NCBI RefSeq assembly: GCF_029873635.1 | Contig: NC_080420.1 | Coordinates: forward strand, 123,636,719 to 123,700,718 | Direction: 5' to 3' | Source: Malania oleifera | Lineage: Eukaryota; Streptophyta; Magnoliopsida; Santalales; Ximeniaceae | Length of the DNA stretch: 64,000 nt | Made by a program: the position numbers and the translations under genes | Notes under the pieces: generated by a model | Seen by the model: the letters and a program-made list of their open reading frames with translations, nothing else | Databases searched by the model: none | Told to the model about the DNA's origin: nothing | Part shown: positions 60,719-64,000 of the stretch, in pieces | How positions within the stretch are numbered: position 1 is the stretch's first letter | Layout of the letters: every line of letters begins with the position of its first letter

Positions 60719-62699
60719 GCATTAACAATGAATATTTTGCCTAAAAAATCTAGTGTCGGTCGACCTTGTTTTTGCCCCAATTTTGATCCTAAAGTTATTG
60801 CAAAAACTTTGTATGATTTTAGTCTTTTTTTAAAAAAAAGTTTTTGGCGAAATATGTTGGTCCCTATGGTCTATCTACGGTTGATTTGTGCATTCATCCA
60901 TATCATGCAAATGCATGCATTATTACAGACCAAAATAATAAAACTTAAATGCATATACAATTAAAATAAACGTCTTCTTCTTTTTACTCTTCTTTTCATG
61001 GAATACGCCAAGCTGTATGTAGGCTTTAAGTTCCATCTTGGCTTCCATTTCTTTTGTATCGTATGTATGTGCTGAAATGTAAACTTATTCACACACTAAG
61101 TGCATACACATGATACATGTATTTTGTCAGCATCAAAATAGGGATCAGACTTAAAAAGTTAGCAGTTCTTAAACTATATAATGTAATTTTAAGTAATAAA
61201 ACTATAATAAAAATCTTGTTTTCGTAATTTAGTATAACCATCATATCAAACCTGGCACTCAGCCACCATATCAAACCCGACTCTCAACTGTTATATCTCA
61301 TTTCACAAATTCCACCACATTTCCAGTATTTCCATCAAATAGTCCAAATCACATTTTCACGATAATACCACAAAAATACTCAGATTCAATTATACAGTAA
61401 AATATAATTAAATCTCATGTCACATGATTTATTCAATAATTATAATTTCATCAATTGCCTACAGAATTTTCAAAATATATAATTAGTAAATTTAATTATA
61501 ACGCAAGCATGATCAATTCCCCATTTTTAAATTTAATTCCCAATATATTTTAAAAACTCGAATATGATCAAATCCCGCAATTTAATTTAACTCCAAAATA
61601 TTCTCAAAAAATATGATTTGATCAAATCCCTGGAGTTTAACTTAATTATAATATATTTCCAAAAATCTCAATCTGATCAAAACCCTATTGTTTAATTTAA
61701 TCAAAATTTATTCCCCAAAACATACATATAATAATTCAAAATTACCATTCCCATAAGCCTAAATACTCAGAAAATCATGTATATTATTCTTGAAACTAAA
61801 TACTATAATTTAATCGGGAATATTTTTAACATAAACTGACATAATCTATTCTCCTTACCTGATTCCTAAAGAAATGTCTGCAGGGATCCTAAAGCAATGC
61901 CTGCGACGTTCGCACAAAATCCTGTATTCATAAACCCTGGTTTAATTCGTTCAACCCCAGAACAATAACCATATACACATTCCTAGGCCCACGTACTCCA
62001 ATTAACCGGTCAGATTCTAAAATAACAACCAACCTAATATCCATATACTCATATTCTCCAATTTAATTGGTTAATTTTTAAAAACACAGACATAATTTGT
62101 ACTCCTCACCTTAGCCTTAGAGTGGTGCCTAAGATCCCCAAATCAAAAATCTGCTTCGATTAAAATGACGAGAATCGAAGTTAGGATCCTGTGGTGGTGT
62201 TTGTTTTTCGATTTGACCGAGAAACAATTGAGAAATCTAGAGAGAGAGAGTTAGGCGAAGGAGAGAGAGAGAGAGAGAGAAAGATTTACATTATGGGGGT
62301 TGATATATATACATATTATATTATATTATATTATATTATATTATATTATTATTTAATTAATAATAGATAATCAATATAAATATGATTTCACAATTCAAAT
62401 TCAAATCTCAACATATCAATAGATAATCAATATTCAAGATTAATTTTCTTTTTAGTATTTATCACTGAAAATATCAATATATAATTACGGAAGATTAATT
62501 TTAAGTACCCTGCAATTTTCCTTCAATGAAATAACTAATTTCATAAGATTTACCTCAATTGTGGTATTTAGAAATTCAGTATTTAAATCTATTCTAAATT
62601 TTCAATCCAACAAATACAATCAATATAGTTCCTTGATTCAAAGATATTCAAAATTAGTATTTAGTAAATTCTCAATATCCAGTAAGTTCTCAACAATTA

Positions 62700-64000
62700 A
62701 ATAAGCATACACATAGATTATATACTTACAATAATGTAAAAAAATTTAGGGGAAGAAGAGTAGAACATCAAAGTTTTACAAAGTTCGGTCAGAGGCCTAT
62801 GTCCTTGCCTCAAGCAACACGGAGTGAGGATTCCCTTTCCCAACTTCGTTACCAGGTGAAGTAAATACTCTTTCCGTTCAAGGTGGAGATCCCTCTCTAA
62901 CGAGAACAACCCTCTCGCTAGGCAACGATTCAACAATTCTGAATCATCAAAAATAGAAACAAGAAATAAACTTTCTTCGTACAATAAAATACTCTCAAAA
63001 AAGTTTATTTGTACAATGTTAGAATCAATATACTTCAATCAAAATCAATAAAGAGATTGAAACTCATAATAATATCACTAAGGTTCTGATTTAAGAGTGA
63101 AGAAATCGAGAGGTTGAATCAGAATTTTAGTTGAAACTTCAACAAGGGCACAACAACTCTTTCAGAAACTTTCAACAATAAAATTTCAGAAATATGATTC
63201 GTATGTGTGTTGTATGTTTTGATAATTTGTGAAAATATCAAGTATATATAGAGTAATAAAGTTTCTTACCGTTTTCCCCAAGTCTTCTCTAAGTTTGGAA
63301 GCCAATAAATAATTTTTTCAAAACTTTAACATTGTTGTTTAAAGGTTGTAACATGTACTTCGGTTGACCAAGGCCTGAGGGCCAGTCGCCCGATCTTTTT
63401 AAATTCAGTGCATTTTGAAAACCAATGCTAAGTCAGTCGACAAGACTTTAAGGGGTTAGTCGTCTGTTCCGGCTCTGTTTGATCATAAATAATTAAAGCA
63501 ACATGTCAGTCGTTTAATGATAAATCATCAGTTGCCTGTCTTGCTTTCTACTTCTTTGTTTTTCAAATTTTGGTTTCAAAACTTAGCTTTAAACTTGTAA
63601 AACTTATTTGAGACATCTATGAAAATATTTTCCATGATTTAAAAACAAGTCTCTAAGTTAATGATATTTCCTAAGAACTTTAAACATTCATATTGAAATT
63701 GTGAAATACTTACATGAAACTTTTATAAAATAAAACTTTCTAAGTACTAAATTTCCATGCTTTAACTTCCATTTTGTGTCCATCTTGAACTCTTTCTTCA
63801 ATATGCTTTAACTTCATCATTACTCAGGGCTTCAAGTACAAGCTTCATTCAAGCTCTTCAATTTTGTATTTTATTTTTTTATAAATGAGGGCGGCACCTC
63901 CTATCTTTATTAGAAAACTCTCCACTCAAACTCTTCAAACACTCAAACTTGATCTTATGAAAACATTTGAGTCTTGAAACTTTACTTAAACAAACATGTT
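62700..64000 (-). mobile_element. Copia-type LTR fragment running off the window end
   Basis: R/U5-like blocks (AAAGTTCGGTCAGAGGCCTA, TGAGGATTCCCTTTCCCAAC) resemble those after 52660. A TATA (minus CTATATATACTTG) lies at 63241-63253. GGTTGACC/GTCGAC-like motifs are at 63363-63480. No coding sequence. Left edge is approximate. Confidence 0.5.

Larger units (their letters stand above)
52393..61164 (-). mobile_element. Copia-type LTR with GGTCGACCA palindromes, interrupted by later insertions
   Basis: Ends TGTTGGAATTGG and AAGTTAGCA; perfect duplication GTTCT (52388-52392 and 61165-61169). The outer gypsy LTR resumes on the far side. Clusters of GGTCGACC/GGTTGACC palindromes lie at 53637-53765, 55871-56160, 58150-58165 and 60757-60764; a TATA (minus CTATAAATACC) is at 53522-53532. 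The R/U5 part has the 'gcctacgtcc' block also present in the copia LTRs at 2974-3492. Two gypsy solo LTRs (53766-55870, 58170-60718) and another repeat (about 56180-58144) are inside. No coding sequence was seen, so it is either a long solo LTR or a non-autonomous element. Confidence 0.75.
32607..62700 (-). mobile_element. Outermost gypsy LTR of the nest (interrupted twice; right end unresolved)
   Basis: Starts TGTAACGCCCC after GCATT. The LTR sequence is visible as 32607-32986, 51887-52392 and 61170 to at least 62290. These pieces join across two insertions with matching flanks (GACAC/GACAT and GTTCT/GTTCT). Sense is minus: splice donor block near 61855 (minus CAG|GTAAGG), the GTGTCTCACCCC block at 32976-32986 (cut by the insertion), and a TTTTTAG acceptor at 32953-32959. 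The right end lies somewhere after 62290, where copia-type sequence takes over, so no second GCATT was found. Confidence 0.65.

Noticed and set aside
32602-60723. GCATT at 32602-32606 paired with GCATT at 60719-60723 as one target duplication
   Set aside because: GCATT at 58165-58169 pairs better: both of those flanks carry GGTCGACC-type LTR sequence; the match at 32602 is left unpaired.

Overview
The window is nuclear DNA of a flowering plant, most likely a woody or otherwise repeat-rich eudicot. Its genes are intron-rich and typical of plants. The rest is LTR retrotransposons (Ty1/copia and Ty3/gypsy), a tRNA-derived SINE, small MITE-like repeats and microsatellites. Nothing bacterial, organellar or viral was seen.

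Region 1 (1-13,198) is the 3' part of a HASPIN kinase gene on the + strand. Six exons lie in the first 1.25 kb and the last two at 12,863-13,198. The 11.6-kb intron between them is filled by three antisense Ty1/copia pieces: an RT remnant (about 2,360-2,783), a full-length but dead element with two LTRs and a perfect CATTC target duplication (2,974-9,438), and a 5'-truncated element (about 9,711-11,690).

Region 2 (13,199-32,606) is gene space. It holds intergenic DNA with one solo gypsy LTR (15,216-17,617), a + strand gene for a secreted, probably GPI-anchored protein with a degenerate GH17 domain and an X8/CBM43 domain (20,019-22,277), and a - strand gene for a nuclear-envelope-associated coiled-coil protein (NEAP; 23,685-28,145) with a SINE in intron 2. 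The order HASPIN, X8 protein, NEAP matches, as I recall it, Arabidopsis At1g09450-At1g09460-At1g09470, so the three identifications support one another. About 3.5 kb of AT-rich DNA without a gene follows.

Region 3 (32,607 to the window end) is one nest of LTR retrotransposons, reconstructed from terminal TG...CA ends and 5-bp target duplications. An outer gypsy LTR (from 32,607) holds a second gypsy LTR (32,987-51,881). That one holds solo LTRs at 33,154-35,654, 36,468-40,737 (itself hit at 38,337-40,418) and 48,955-51,753, and a truncated Tekay-type chromovirus (41,150 to about 48,640) with a tandem duplication and a further solo LTR (42,414-45,096). The outer LTR was also hit by a copia-type LTR (52,393-61,164), which carries two more gypsy solo LTRs (53,766-55,870; 58,170-60,718). 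Another copia-type LTR runs off the end.

The most unusual observation is that the gypsy LTRs, though very diverged and carrying unrelated minisatellites, share one order of signals: TATA box, 5' splice site, a small 50-64 nt exon between splice sites, a long stretch holding the minisatellite, a conserved CTTACTGAG/GTCTCACC block, then a 3' splice site. This reads as a two-intron transcribed leader encoded inside the LTR. LTRs of both superfamilies also carry arrays of GTCGAC-centred palindromes just upstream of the TATA box.
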